Of a DNA stretch of 64,000 bases, positions 26,833 through 35,221 are shown piece after piece. The stretch's first letter is position 1. Each line of letters begins with the position of its first letter. Both the position numbers and the translations under genes were made by a program. The notes under the pieces were generated by a model, which made no database searches, was not told the DNA's origin, and worked only from the letters and a program-made list of their open reading frames with translations. The stretch spans positions 853,398 to 917,397 of the forward strand of contig BPGU01000001.1 in the NCBI GenBank assembly GCA_026003195.1, written 5' to 3'. The stretch is from Armatimonadota bacterium. Its GTDB lineage: Bacteria; Armatimonadota; HRBIN16.

Positions 26833-27628
26833 GGTTCTCCTCCGTTTGTGCATGCAAGCGGTTTATCTCAACTCCACATTCGTCCTTGTGCAGCAGCAGT
26901 CCTTCCAGATAGCGTTCCGCCTGTCGGAGGCGTTCGGGCGTGCCGACATCGTTCCAGTAGCCTTCAAAGCGGACTGCCCGCACAGCGCCGGGATATTGCT
27001 GCAGGAGGATCTGGATGGCGTCGGTGAGTTCGTACTCCCCGCGCGCGGACGCAGGGAGCCTCTGCAACACCGGCAGGATGACCGGCGAGAAGAGGTGCAC
27101 GCCTGCGAGGTTCCAGTTCGTATCGGGATGGCGCGGCTTTTCCTCCAGTCGGAGTATCCTGTCACCATCCAGCCACACGCCGCCTCCCTCGGAGACATCG
27201 GGCAACCAGTTCACGCCGATGAGAGCAACGATGTCAGGATGGTATGCTTGGAACAGGCGGCGGTAGTTCGTCGGGTCGGTCAGGATGTCGCCGAAGCTCA
27301 TCAGCACCGGCTCGTTGGGGAATGCTTCCAGAGCGGCTCGCAACGCGCCGCCTGTGCCGGGCTGTTCCTCCGGCTGGCGCACGTAGCGGATGTTCACGCC
27401 GAAGGCTTCGCCATCTGCAAAATGCTCTACGATGCTTTCGGCACGGTATTGCACCACGATAGTCAAATCGCGGATGGGGGTTGCCTCGCGGATGCGCAGC
27501 AGGATATGCTCCAGCAGAGGACGCCCGGCAAGGGGAACCATCGGCTTGGGGATGTTGCGGGTCATCTCGCCCAGCCGGGTTCCCCTGCCCGCTGCTAACA
27601 GTACGCATCGGCGCGGAAGGTTGCTCAT
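26780..27628 (-). CDS. Sugar-1-phosphate nucleotidyltransferase (RmlA/ManC/HddC-like)
   Basis: A 282-residue NTP transferase: CVLLAAGRGTRLGEMT at residues 8-23, NIPKPMVPLAGRPLLEH following, GTGGALRAAL near 90, VLMSFGDILTD near 108, and GYWNDVGTPERLRQAERYL near 223. The last 20 residues are polar and come from the stretch that overlaps the bfr start, so the natural enzyme probably ended earlier. It activates a sugar phosphate made by the adjacent GHMP kinase, with which it overlaps by 4 bases. The heptose HddA/HddC pathway is one candidate; the nucleotide and sugar are not certain. Confidence 0.88.
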   Translation of the reverse strand: MSNLPRRCVLLAAGRGTRLGEMTRNIPKPMVPLAGRPLLEHILLRIREATPIRDLTIVVQYRAESIVEHFADGEAFGVNIRYVRQPEEQPGTGGALRAALEAFPNEPVLMSFGDILTDPTNYRRLFQAYHPDIVALIGVNWLPDVSEGGGVWLDGDRILRLEEKPRHPDTNWNLAGVHLFSPVILPVLQRLPASARGEYELTDAIQILLQQYPGAVRAVRFEGYWNDVGTPERLRQAERYLEGLLLHKDECGVEINRLHAQTEENHERQHRDTESAQRTALR

Positions 27629-28704
27629 TCCACCCTTGCTCCCGTGTCCACTCGCACGTGCCAGGCGTTCCCGCCTGCGCTCTTGAACGCTTCTACCACA
27701 TCCTCCTCACGACCGGGCGCGTACGCAAACAGACAGCCGCCGCCACCGGAGCCGTTCACCTTGCCACCCAGCGCACCTGCCCGCAACGCCGCTTCCAGCA
27801 TCTTTTCGATTTTGGGCGTGGATACTTCCAGACCGTCGCGCAGCTGCGCGTGGTGTGCCAGCAACAGGTCGCCCAGTGCCTGAGGTTTCCAGTTGTCGCT
27901 TTGCAACAGCTGCAGGGCACGGCGGGTGAGGTCGCGATTGATGAGATTGGCGCGCACGCGGCGGGCATTGCGCTCGGGAAGGTGTTTCAGAGCCTCTTCC
28001 GCCTCCTCTAAGGGAGTGGTGTAGAGGTCAAAATGGGGCATCTTCTCCTTGAGCATCTGGATGCCCTCCGTGACATCGCGCCGGCGAGAGGCAAGAACCT
28101 CCACGGTGGCTTTCGGTTGCAGGGAGTCTGCCAGAACCAGCCCGTTCAGCTGGATAGGGAGCCGCTCCGCACGATAAGGCGGTGTGGTGTCGATGTACAG
28201 CACCCCTCCTAGCGCGGCGCAGAAGTGGTCCATCATACCGCCCGGTTCGTGGAACTCCAGCACCTCCGTCCGATGTCCCCATCGCGCCAGCGTTTCGGTA
28301 TCCGGCTGAAGAGGCGGCTCCGCTATCTGGCACAGCAGGCGTAGCCACATGATGACCAGCGCGGAGGAGCTGGACACGCCCGCCTGCATCGGGATATTGC
28401 TGGTGATACGGATGTTCGCGCCTCTGGTAAGGCACGCCCCCTCACGGCGCAGCACGTTCACCCCCGCTCGCAGATAGTCGCGAGAGTGCGCATAGCGCTG
28501 CTCTTGCGTGGGGTCGATCTCCATCTGCTCGCCGATGTCGGGCATATCCAGTTTCAACAGGTTGCCGTCCGGTGAGAGATACACTTGCGCCTGGATACGC
28601 CGATTGATGGCGGCGGCGATGACGGGCAGTCCCAGATAGTCCTGATGTTCTCCGAAAAGGCAAATCCGCCCGGGGGCGGATACCGTGAACGCTGTGTTAC
28701 TCAT
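27625..28704 (-). CDS. GHMP-family sugar kinase
   Basis: A 359-residue kinase: SAPGRICLFGEHQDYLGLPV near residue 8, the ATP loop MQAGVSSSSALVI near 104, and GGKVNGSGGGGCLFAY near 325. The order and spacing are GHMP. Relatives phosphorylate heptose 7-phosphate, fucose, galactose or mevalonate; the nucleotidyltransferase partner favours a sugar. ATG 28704 is preferred because the promoter just upstream places transcription start on this codon; the 12 residues upstream in frame are part of that promoter. Confidence 0.88.
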   Translation of the reverse strand: MSNTAFTVSAPGRICLFGEHQDYLGLPVIAAAINRRIQAQVYLSPDGNLLKLDMPDIGEQMEIDPTQEQRYAHSRDYLRAGVNVLRREGACLTRGANIRITSNIPMQAGVSSSSALVIMWLRLLCQIAEPPLQPDTETLARWGHRTEVLEFHEPGGMMDHFCAALGGVLYIDTTPPYRAERLPIQLNGLVLADSLQPKATVEVLASRRRDVTEGIQMLKEKMPHFDLYTTPLEEAEEALKHLPERNARRVRANLINRDLTRRALQLLQSDNWKPQALGDLLLAHHAQLRDGLEVSTPKIEKMLEAALRAGALGGKVNGSGGGGCLFAYAPGREEDVVEAFKSAGGNAWHVRVDTGARVE

Positions 28705-28710
28705 GCCTTT

Positions 28711-28740
28711 AGTATAGGCAAGGGAGGGGTGATAAGTCAA
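28711..28740 (-). promoter_or_regulatory. Promoter giving a leaderless GHMP-kinase transcript
   Basis: On the minus strand TTGACT (28740-28735) and TATACT (28716-28711) are separated by 18 bases. Six bases then separate the -10 box from ATG 28704, so the expected +1 is the A of the start codon. No Shine-Dalgarno sequence could fit. The -35 box overlaps the stop region of the UroD-like gene, giving the sugar cluster its own internal promoter. Confidence 0.75.
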
Positions 28741-29792
28741 GACGATAGCCTGCCGTACTCCTCCACCGCCTCAAAGAACGCCAGAATGTTTTCCCACGGT
28801 ACATCGGGTTCTATCACATGCGTCGGCGCGAGCACCAGCCCGGGGGCGAAACGGTCAATCATCTCTTTGACCGCTCGTTTGACGTCTTCGGGTTTGCCAA
28901 AGGGCATTACCGTTTGCGTGCCGATAGTGCCCCAGAAAGCCAGCCGGTCGCCGAACTGCCGCTTTACCCAATCCATGTCCAGACACTCCGGTTGCACGGG
29001 GTTCAGCACGGTGACGCCCACCTCGATGAGGTCTTCGATGATGTCGGCGATGTTACCGTCGCTGTGGTACCATACGGGGATGTCCGGGCGCACTGCACGC
29101 GCAGCGGCGATCTCGCGGGCAAGACGGGGTTTCAGGAAACGTCGCCACACCTCCGGGCGCATCATCAGCCTGTCCTGCATCCCTACGTCATCGCCGAATT
29201 GCACCATGTCCACCCCAGCTTCCGCCAAACGGCGTGCTTTGAAGCAGTTGTCCAGCGTAATCTTCTCCAGCACCCACTCCACGAATTCGGGGTTCTCGAT
29301 GAAATCTTGGAAGATGCGCTCGAAGCCGATAATCTGCCATGCGGTTTCGAAGATGTGCCCGGCGAAGCCGGCGACAAAGTAGCCCTTGTCGTGCCACGCT
29401 TGCACCTCCGCCTCCAGATGCTCGTGGCGGTAAGAGGGGGTGAAGTCAGGCCAGGGATACTCTTCCAGCTCGCGGATGGTGGTGGCGTGCTCCAGCGGGA
29501 ACACGTAGCGAGAGAAGTGGTAGAACGTGCCGGGGATGTGTGCAGTGCCGTACTCGCTGCTGATGCAGCTGCCGGGTGGCAGTTTCCGCAGGTACGGTGT
29601 GAAGTCCGGCAGCTCGCGCGGCGGGCGAAAGCCCACATAGCGAATCTCCATGCTGAAGTATTCGGCGGGGTCGGTATGACCGGTCTCCTTCACGAACCGG
29701 TCGTATGCCGCTGGAGTAAAGCCCATCTCTTTGGGCACTTTATCCGGCACCTCACGACGGACGGCACGCAGAACACGTTCTCTGGGAGTCAT
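28737..29792 (-). CDS. Uroporphyrinogen-decarboxylase-family methyltransferase-like protein (1)
   Basis: A 351-residue TIM-barrel protein of the UroD/MtaA/CmuA superfamily: N-terminal TPRERVLRAVRREVPDKVP, the WQIIGFERIFQDFIENPEFV block, GVDMVQFGDDVGMQ near residue 205, IPVWYHSDGNI near 250 and LAFWGTIGTQTVMPFG near 300. The active-site Arg/Asp set of true haem-pathway UroD is not evident. With a corrinoid protein in the same operon it most likely transfers methyl groups between a corrinoid and another acceptor. Substrate unknown. Confidence 0.84.
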   Translation of the reverse strand: MTPRERVLRAVRREVPDKVPKEMGFTPAAYDRFVKETGHTDPAEYFSMEIRYVGFRPPRELPDFTPYLRKLPPGSCISSEYGTAHIPGTFYHFSRYVFPLEHATTIRELEEYPWPDFTPSYRHEHLEAEVQAWHDKGYFVAGFAGHIFETAWQIIGFERIFQDFIENPEFVEWVLEKITLDNCFKARRLAEAGVDMVQFGDDVGMQDRLMMRPEVWRRFLKPRLAREIAAARAVRPDIPVWYHSDGNIADIIEDLIEVGVTVLNPVQPECLDMDWVKRQFGDRLAFWGTIGTQTVMPFGKPEDVKRAVKEMIDRFAPGLVLAPTHVIEPDVPWENILAFFEAVEEYGRLSS

Positions 29793-29804
29793 CCTGTCCT
29801 CCGG

Positions 29805-30920
29805 TTACATCTGGCTTCTCACGTATCTTGCTAATGCGATCAAGTTTCGGGCGGCGTTTTCGCCGTAGGTTCCCGATGCGGTTCCGCTGAGCACGAAGCC
29901 GTCGGGACCTGCCTCTTCGATAAGCCGCTTGCCCATAGCGAGTATCTCTTCGGTACTGCGCTGATTCAGAACTTCCATATCGTCGAGGTTGCCCACGATG
30001 CATACCCGTCCCTTCAGGATACTCTTCGCCTTCGGCATATCGCAGTCACCCCAGGGTGGCGCCTCCAGAGGGTCCAGAGCATCTACTCCGATATCCACAA
30101 TCGCCTCCAGGTAGCGCATGATGGGACCGTGATTGTGGAAATAAGCCACTGCACCGTAGTCGTGTATGAGCGCAACCAGTTGCTTGTCATAGCGGCGCAC
30201 CAGCCTGTCGTAGGCGACCGGACCCAGCTGCGTGGAAGCGTACTCGCCGCCCACGATACGGAACGCATCCACGCCTGCTTGCAACACTCGCTCTACAAAC
30301 GCCAGCAGTCGCTCGTTGCCGATACGAACCATCTCTTCCATGACTTCGGGAGCATCTGCCCACAGCAGGCAGAAATCTTCTGGCGAAAGCCATTCCGCCG
30401 GGAAGCAGATGGCATCTGGCAGTTCGAAGAGCACAACCCCTTCATCGCCCAGCCAATCCTTCCTCTGGAAGAAGAGGCGCAATGCGTCCTGTACCATCTC
30501 TTCTGTGGGCGGCTCGTAGGGCGCGGCAAGCAGCTTCAGCACATCCTCGGCGTTCTTGCAGGGAAACTCGGTGCAGGCAGCGGTTATCGATGTGCGCGTA
30601 ACCACACGGGTCAGGTCGCCCTGAGGGGTGTGATAGACAGTACGGGTGATGTTGCCGATGGTTGCCGTTTCTCGTGGCAAAGCGGAGCCGATGAAACAGT
30701 CACACGCCCATCCTGCATACAGCACGATATCGGTCTCACGTACCAGCTGAGCAGCGAGTTCGCTATCTGGCGGGATACGCCCGAAATGCTGGGGAGATAC
30801 AGGGATGCGATCGGGGGTGCCCCGATGGAATGCACACAGCACGCGCTCTCTGGACGTCACCGCTGTCGCCGCCTTTTCTCTGGAGGGCGATCTGCCATGA
30901 TCGCCCTCCAGCTTGGACAT
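29805..30920 (-). CDS. Uroporphyrinogen-decarboxylase-family methyltransferase-like protein (2)
   Basis: A 371-residue paralogue of the neighbour, starting at ATG 30920. N-terminal TSRERVLCAFHRGTPDRIPV; DAFRIVGGEYASTQLGP near residue 235; AYFHNHGPIMRYLEAIVDIG near 280 with the His typical of the methyltransferase branch; VCIVGNLDDMEVL near 320. A 4-base gap to the corrinoid gene and a 12-base gap to the next UroD-like gene show one operon. Likely acts on methyl-corrinoid; the methyl donor cannot be named. Confidence 0.85.
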   Translation of the reverse strand: MSKLEGDHGRSPSREKAATAVTSRERVLCAFHRGTPDRIPVSPQHFGRIPPDSELAAQLVRETDIVLYAGWACDCFIGSALPRETATIGNITRTVYHTPQGDLTRVVTRTSITAACTEFPCKNAEDVLKLLAAPYEPPTEEMVQDALRLFFQRKDWLGDEGVVLFELPDAICFPAEWLSPEDFCLLWADAPEVMEEMVRIGNERLLAFVERVLQAGVDAFRIVGGEYASTQLGPVAYDRLVRRYDKQLVALIHDYGAVAYFHNHGPIMRYLEAIVDIGVDALDPLEAPPWGDCDMPKAKSILKGRVCIVGNLDDMEVLNQRSTEEILAMGKRLIEEAGPDGFVLSGTASGTYGENAARNLIALARYVRSQM

Positions 30921-30924
30921 TATG

Positions 30925-31566
30925 CTACGCCGCTCCCAGCAGCTCTTTGCACTTGTCGACGGCGGTGGCGGCGTCGGGAGCGTAAGCGTCGGCGCCAATC
31001 TGGTTCGCCCACTCCTGAGTGACCGGTGCACCACCCACAATCAGCTTTACCTTCGGGCGCAGTCCTTCCGCGTCGAAGGCTTTAATCACTTCGGGAATAT
31101 AGGTCATGGTGGTGGTCAAGAGAGCGGACATGCCCACAATCTGCGCGTTGTGTTCCTTGGCAGCTTCAATGAATTTCTCGGCGGTCACGTCCACACCCAG
31201 ATCCACGACCTTGAACCCCGCGCCTTCCATCATCATGGCAACCAGGTTCTTACCGATGTCGTGCAGGTCGCCGCGCACGGTTCCGATAACCATCGTGCCT
31301 ATCGGCTGCACATCGGTGGCTACCAGTAGTGGGCGCAGTAGCTCCATGGACGCCTTCATCGCGCGAGCTGCCACCAGAATCTCCGGCACGAAATACTCAC
31401 CGTTCTTGAACTTTTCACCCGCAACGGACATCCCAGCGATGAGCCCCTCGTCCAGTATCTGTTTGGGGGTCACGCCTGCGTCGATCAACTTCTGGGTAAG
31501 CTCCACCGCATCGTTGCGTTTGCCTTCCAGAATCGCCTCGGCAAGTGCCTTGAGTTCCTCCTGCAT
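30925..31566 (-). CDS. Corrinoid (cobalamin-binding) methyltransferase protein, MtbC/MtaC type
   Basis: A 213-residue protein with a helical cap domain (about 1-90; EYFVPEILVAARAMKASMEL) and a Rossmann-like B12 domain containing the DxHxxG motif (VRGDLHDIGKNLVAMMM near residue 100), whose His is the lower cobalt ligand. A Ser-Ala-Leu-Leu-Thr-Thr-Thr-Met motif and a C-terminal GGAPVTQEWANQIGADAY follow. A second ATG at 31566 sits 6 bases after AGGAGG and is preferred. It is the first gene of the operon with two UroD-like genes. Confidence 0.93.
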   Translation of the reverse strand: MQEELKALAEAILEGKRNDAVELTQKLIDAGVTPKQILDEGLIAGMSVAGEKFKNGEYFVPEILVAARAMKASMELLRPLLVATDVQPIGTMVIGTVRGDLHDIGKNLVAMMMEGAGFKVVDLGVDVTAEKFIEAAKEHNAQIVGMSALLTTTMTYIPEVIKAFDAEGLRPKVKLIVGGAPVTQEWANQIGADAYAPDAATAVDKCKELLGAA

Positions 31567-31646
31567 CATGGTCCTCCTGTGTGCGTTGATGGCGCAGTGT
31601 TGTTCTTCGTGTCGTCAGCCATTGAGCCAACGGTTTATCTTCAGTG

Positions 31647-31675
31647 ATTGTATAGGACAGATTCCGCTCTGTCAA
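31647..31675 (-). promoter_or_regulatory. Promoter of the corrinoid/UroD-like operon
   Basis: On the minus strand TTGACA (31675-31670) and TACAAT (31652-31647) are separated by 17 bases. Start should be near 31640, giving a leader of about 70 bases. That is too short for a cobalamin riboswitch, and none is visible. Confidence 0.8.
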
Positions 31676-31922
31676 GGCGAATCTCCTGCTTCTGCGGGAA
31701 TGTATGTGAAAAATACTGGAAAAACTGTGAGTGCACAGAGGTCATTGGGTGATTTGCTATCCATGCTGCCAGGTGTGGTCTACCAAGCCGATGGCAATCT
31801 CGCCCTCCCCTTGGGGTCGGACCTGGCGGTCTCAGGATGCAGTCTAAGGCTGGGTGCCGGGCAAGGTTTTGGCGGCGCGATGCCGAATGGAAAAGAGAAT
31901 CGTACAGAATGGAGGTGAAGTG
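31676..31922. other. Divergent intergenic region without a gene
   Basis: This stretch separates the minus-strand corrinoid operon from the M29 aminopeptidase gene. There is no tRNA or supported reading frame. The ribosome-binding site GGAGGTGA of the aminopeptidase lies at its right edge. No clear + strand promoter pair is visible. Confidence 0.5.
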
Positions 31923-33038
31923 ATGAGAGACCCTCGTTGGGAACAGTTAGCGCAGGTACTGGTTGGGCATAGCACGCGCGTACAGCCGGGCGAAAAGGTG
32001 CTGGTGGAAGCGACCGACGTGCCTGAGGAGTTCCTGTGCGTGCTGATAGAGCAAATCGTGAAGGCGGGCGGTGTCCCTCTGGTGGATACCAAGCACTCGA
32101 AGGTGATGCGCACGTTACAGATGCACGCTACCGAGGAGCAACTGCAGACTATCGCTGATGTAGAGAAGTACCGCATGGAGAAGATGCAGTGCTATATCGG
32201 CGTGCGCGGTACTCTGAATAGTGCGCAGCTGTCGGATGTGCCGATGGAGAAGGTGGAGATGGTTCAGCGGCTGTGGTGGAAGCCGGTTCACAGTGAGGTG
32301 CGCGTGCCCAACACCCGCTGGGTGGTGCTGCGCTGGCCCAACGACAGCATGGCGCAACTGGCGAGTATGAGCACCGAGGCGTTTGAAGACTACTACTTCC
32401 GCGTGTGTACGCTGGACTATAGCCGGATGGAAAAAGCGGTGCAGCCGCTGGTAGAGCTGATGAGCCAGACCGACCGCGTGCGACTGGCAGGACCGGGTAC
32501 CGACCTGACCTTTTCCATCAAAGATATCCCGGTGATCCCCTGCTACGGGTTGCGCAACATTCCCGACGGTGAATGCTTCACCGCCCCTGTGCGCGATTCG
32601 GTGGAGGGTGAAATCACCTTCAATGTGCCTTCGCTGTATCACGGTAAAACCTTCGAGAACATCCGCCTGGTCTTCAAGGCGGGCAAGATTGTCGAAGCCA
32701 CCAGCAATCTCACCGAGGAGCTGAACACGATACTGGACTTTGACGAGGGAGCGCGATATGTGGGGGAGTTCTCGCTGGGGTTCAACCCGCACATCCTGCA
32801 TCCGATGAGGGACGCGCTGTTCGATGAGAAGATTGCAGGCTCGTTGCACTTTACACCTGGCAACGCCTATACCACAGCGGACAACGGCAACCGCTCGCAG
32901 ATACACTGGGACCTGGTGCTGATTCAACGCCCGGAGTACGGCGGAGGGGAGGTGTACTTCGACGACCGTCTGATACGCAAGGACGGGAGGTTCGTCGTGC
33001 CGGAGCTGGAGGCACTGAACCCGGAGAAGCTGGCGTAG
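31923..33038 (+). CDS. M29-family aminopeptidase
   Basis: A 371-residue metallo-aminopeptidase of the thermophilic type (AmpS/aminopeptidase T). It has the N-terminal region VGHSTRVQPGEKVLVEATDV and the metal-site half with LAGPGTDLTFSIKD, the GECFTAPVRDSVEGEITFN block near residue 225 (conserved Glu), GARYVGEFSLGFNP near 282 (Glu) and GSLHFTPGNAYTTADNGNRS near 315 (His). These enzymes release N-terminal residues with broad specificity. ATG 31923 has GGAGGTGA at the right distance. Transcribed alone. Confidence 0.92.
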   Translation: MRDPRWEQLAQVLVGHSTRVQPGEKVLVEATDVPEEFLCVLIEQIVKAGGVPLVDTKHSKVMRTLQMHATEEQLQTIADVEKYRMEKMQCYIGVRGTLNSAQLSDVPMEKVEMVQRLWWKPVHSEVRVPNTRWVVLRWPNDSMAQLASMSTEAFEDYYFRVCTLDYSRMEKAVQPLVELMSQTDRVRLAGPGTDLTFSIKDIPVIPCYGLRNIPDGECFTAPVRDSVEGEITFNVPSLYHGKTFENIRLVFKAGKIVEATSNLTEELNTILDFDEGARYVGEFSLGFNPHILHPMRDALFDEKIAGSLHFTPGNAYTTADNGNRSQIHWDLVLIQRPEYGGGEVYFDDRLIRKDGRFVVPELEALNPEKLA

Positions 33039-33054
33039 AGCTTGTAGAAACCGT

Positions 33055-33136
33055 GTCATTGCGAGCCGACATGCGGCGAGCAATCTCCTGCAATAAAGAA
33101 GGATTGCTTCGGGTGCTGGTGCACCCTCGCAATGAC
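33055..33136. repeat. Palindromic dispersed repeat (GTCATTGCGAG type)
   Basis: GTCATTGCGAG at 33055-33065 is perfectly complementary to CTCGCAATGAC at 33126-33136. Internal GCAATCTCC and GGATTGC also pair, giving a long hairpin. The element shares several blocks with 3648-3734. It lies 16 bases after the aminopeptidase stop and may act as a transcript end. The type resembles REP-like palindromes common in many phyla. Confidence 0.7.
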
Positions 33137-33199
33137 CCGTGAGTGGCTCTGGTACTCTATCAAGGCTAAATATTGTTATAGACACCCGGCGAATAGAAG

Positions 33200-33275
33200 T
33201 CGCGGGCAACTACTGCAACCCCCCTTCGGGGGTGGATAACCTGCGTGAGCAGGTTTTGTTGCCTGTTGCCCGCGA
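33200..33275. repeat. Structured inverted repeat with two internal hairpins
   Basis: TCGCGGGCAAC at 33200-33210 pairs perfectly with GTTGCCCGCGA at 33265-33275. Inside are a CCCCC-TTCG-GGGG hairpin (about 33219) and AACCTGC-GTGA-GCAGGTT at 33238-33255. The whole folds as a three-way junction on paper. The flank GGCGAATAGAAGTCGCGG resembles a dispersed repeat seen in Chloroflexi and cyanobacteria as I remember it. No gene is within it. Confidence 0.7.
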
Positions 33276-33336
33276 TTTTCCATCGCTGGGACAACACCAA
33301 CATCTTGACAAAAAGGTCTGACAAAGCACGAGCATC

Positions 33337-35205
33337 TTACCGCTGCTGCAGACGGAGTGGCTTCCCCTCAGGAGTGGTGATGCGCAGGGTCAGCTGCCAG
33401 CCGTCGCTGCCGTTCAGCACCTTGCACAGGATGCGGTTCCAGCCCTGCTGCAGGGTAGCGGTAGCGGTGTCCTGGTCTATCGTTAGCCCCCTGTCGCCGA
33501 TGAACTCGTGCACTTTCTGCCCGTTCACCCAGCAGGTCACATCGTCGTCACTGCCGATTTTCAGGGTGGCCGTCTGAGCGGTATCGCTGTACACTTCGGC
33601 GTAGGCGTAGCCGCCTGTGTTCTCGCGCGCACCGGCAACCATCCACAAGTCCAGCACGCCCTGCGGGTCTTCCAGTTCGATGCGTCGCCAGCGCACGCCG
33701 TTCACCTCCGCCTGCAGGTCTACTGGTGTGCTGGGGTCTATCAGTTCACGTTCGCGCAGCAGGTTGCGCTCCGCGACAGGAGCCAGCACCCACCAGTTCA
33801 CCACCATACCCTGCTGCATGGCAATGTCTTTGACGCTAATCTCTGTTCCCAGCGAACGCAGCACACCCACCAGGCGGATAACGCTTTCGCGGTCTCGTGC
33901 TTTCTCCAGCGCGGTGCGAGCGAGTACCGTCGCCAGGTCGGTCTTGCCCTGCTTCTGCAGGGCGAACGCCACTCCGGGCACTGCCTCTATCGCCGCCTGG
34001 CGCACCTCTTCGTTCTCCTGACCCAGTGCAACCATCAGCGCAGAGGCGGTGTCTGGATGGCGCAATCTCCCCATTGCCCGAAGGGCTACTACCTTGACCC
34101 CAACATCGTTCTCGTTGAACGCCTTCAGGAGCGAAGGCAATACCGTGCCGGGCGAGCCGGACTGATACCCCAGCAGGTCTATCAAGCGCAAACGTTGCTC
34201 GCCCCGCGCATTCTGCAGCTGTACCACCAGTGCCTCTGCCAGCCCGGGTATCTTTGCCTCTTGCAGCAGCGAGTACGCCGTGCTGACAAGTGCAGGATTG
34301 GGATGGTTGAGTGCCTTCACCAGCAAGCTCGCGGTGTCGGCGTTGCTGGTGTGTGCCAGACCGGTTAACCCCGCACTGCGCAGGGCAGGTGTACTGCCGT
34401 TGGCGTAGAGCCACTGATAAAGGGCGGCGGCTTGTCCTGCCGCCGCGGAGCGGCGGAGCCGCTCCGCGATACGTGCCAGCGAGTGCTGAGCCGCCTCTTT
34501 CTCTCTCATGCTACCCTTCTGGGCAATCTGTTGCAACGCCTTCCGGATTTCAGGGGTGGGGAACTCCCCGGCGACCGTGATCGCCGTCATGCGCACCTCC
34601 GGCTGAGAGCTTTTCAACGCACCCAGCACCACTTTCGCCGAGCCGGGCTGTTTGCGTGCGCCGATTGCCAGCAGAAGTGCGCTTTTCCACTGCGGTTCGG
34701 ACGCCTGAGCGAAGGCGCGCTCCAGCGCGGCAGTAGCCTCTTTGCCGGGAATCTGCTGCAACGCCATCCGCGCCGGCTCGCGAAGGGTTTTGTCTGCCAG
34801 CAGCTTCTGCAGCGTGGGCACCGACTGGGAGGTGCCTACCACCGTAATCAGGCGCAACAGGAGTCGTTGCAGGGGTTCCGGCGCAGGTTTCTGCAGTCGG
34901 GCAAGCAGTGCCTTTTCGGCAGCGCTGCGTTCGGATGCGGCGCCCGGGCGTGTAGACTGGTAGACTACCCGCTCCAGTGCCATCGTCGCTGCCATCAACG
35001 CACCGGGTTCCGTATTGGGGTTCTCAATCATCGTCAGCAAGGTGGGAATAGCCTTGACCCCAAACGGCGCGATTTCGTCAATCGCCTGGCGTCGTGCGTT
35101 GTCGTCGGGGGAACGCAGCTTCTGCACGGTTTGCTCCATATTCTGGCATGCGCTGGGCAGAGCCAGCACTACCAGTGCGAGAACGATGAGCCCTGTTCGC
35201 TTCAT
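33337..35205 (-). CDS. Secreted HEAT-repeat protein with C-terminal PA14-like domain
   Basis: A 622-residue protein with an N-terminal signal (hydrophobic 5-17, ending LPSACQN; the Cys might be a lipid anchor but the -3 residue is Pro). Residues 22-450 are tandem HEAT/armadillo-type helix pairs (for example DDNARRQAIDEIAPFGVKA and QAAIEAVPGV). The last 130 residues are beta-rich (GSDDDVTCWVNGQKVHEF, GWNRILCKV), like the PA14 or sugar-binding parts of secreted proteins. Its start follows the oxidoreductase stop by 16 bases with AGGAGGTG, so the two are co-transcribed. Likely a periplasmic scaffold; the target is unknown. Confidence 0.82.
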   Translation of the reverse strand: MKRTGLIVLALVVLALPSACQNMEQTVQKLRSPDDNARRQAIDEIAPFGVKAIPTLLTMIENPNTEPGALMAATMALERVVYQSTRPGAASERSAAEKALLARLQKPAPEPLQRLLLRLITVVGTSQSVPTLQKLLADKTLREPARMALQQIPGKEATAALERAFAQASEPQWKSALLLAIGARKQPGSAKVVLGALKSSQPEVRMTAITVAGEFPTPEIRKALQQIAQKGSMREKEAAQHSLARIAERLRRSAAAGQAAALYQWLYANGSTPALRSAGLTGLAHTSNADTASLLVKALNHPNPALVSTAYSLLQEAKIPGLAEALVVQLQNARGEQRLRLIDLLGYQSGSPGTVLPSLLKAFNENDVGVKVVALRAMGRLRHPDTASALMVALGQENEEVRQAAIEAVPGVAFALQKQGKTDLATVLARTALEKARDRESVIRLVGVLRSLGTEISVKDIAMQQGMVVNWWVLAPVAERNLLRERELIDPSTPVDLQAEVNGVRWRRIELEDPQGVLDLWMVAGARENTGGYAYAEVYSDTAQTATLKIGSDDDVTCWVNGQKVHEFIGDRGLTIDQDTATATLQQGWNRILCKVLNGSDGWQLTLRITTPEGKPLRLQQR

Positions 35206-35221
35206 CTTTTGTCTGCACCTC

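Noticed and set aside
28705-28740. 12-residue N-terminal extension of the GHMP kinase
   Set aside because: These bases are the -35/-10 promoter; transcription would start after them.
29805-31040. Longer UroD-like protein starting at 31040
   Set aside because: The extra 40 residues read into the corrinoid gene in another frame, are low-complexity and have no family similarity; ATG 30920 fits the family.
31570-31640. Cobalamin riboswitch before the corrinoid operon
   Set aside because: The leader is only about 70 bases and shows no B12-box; too short for the known class.
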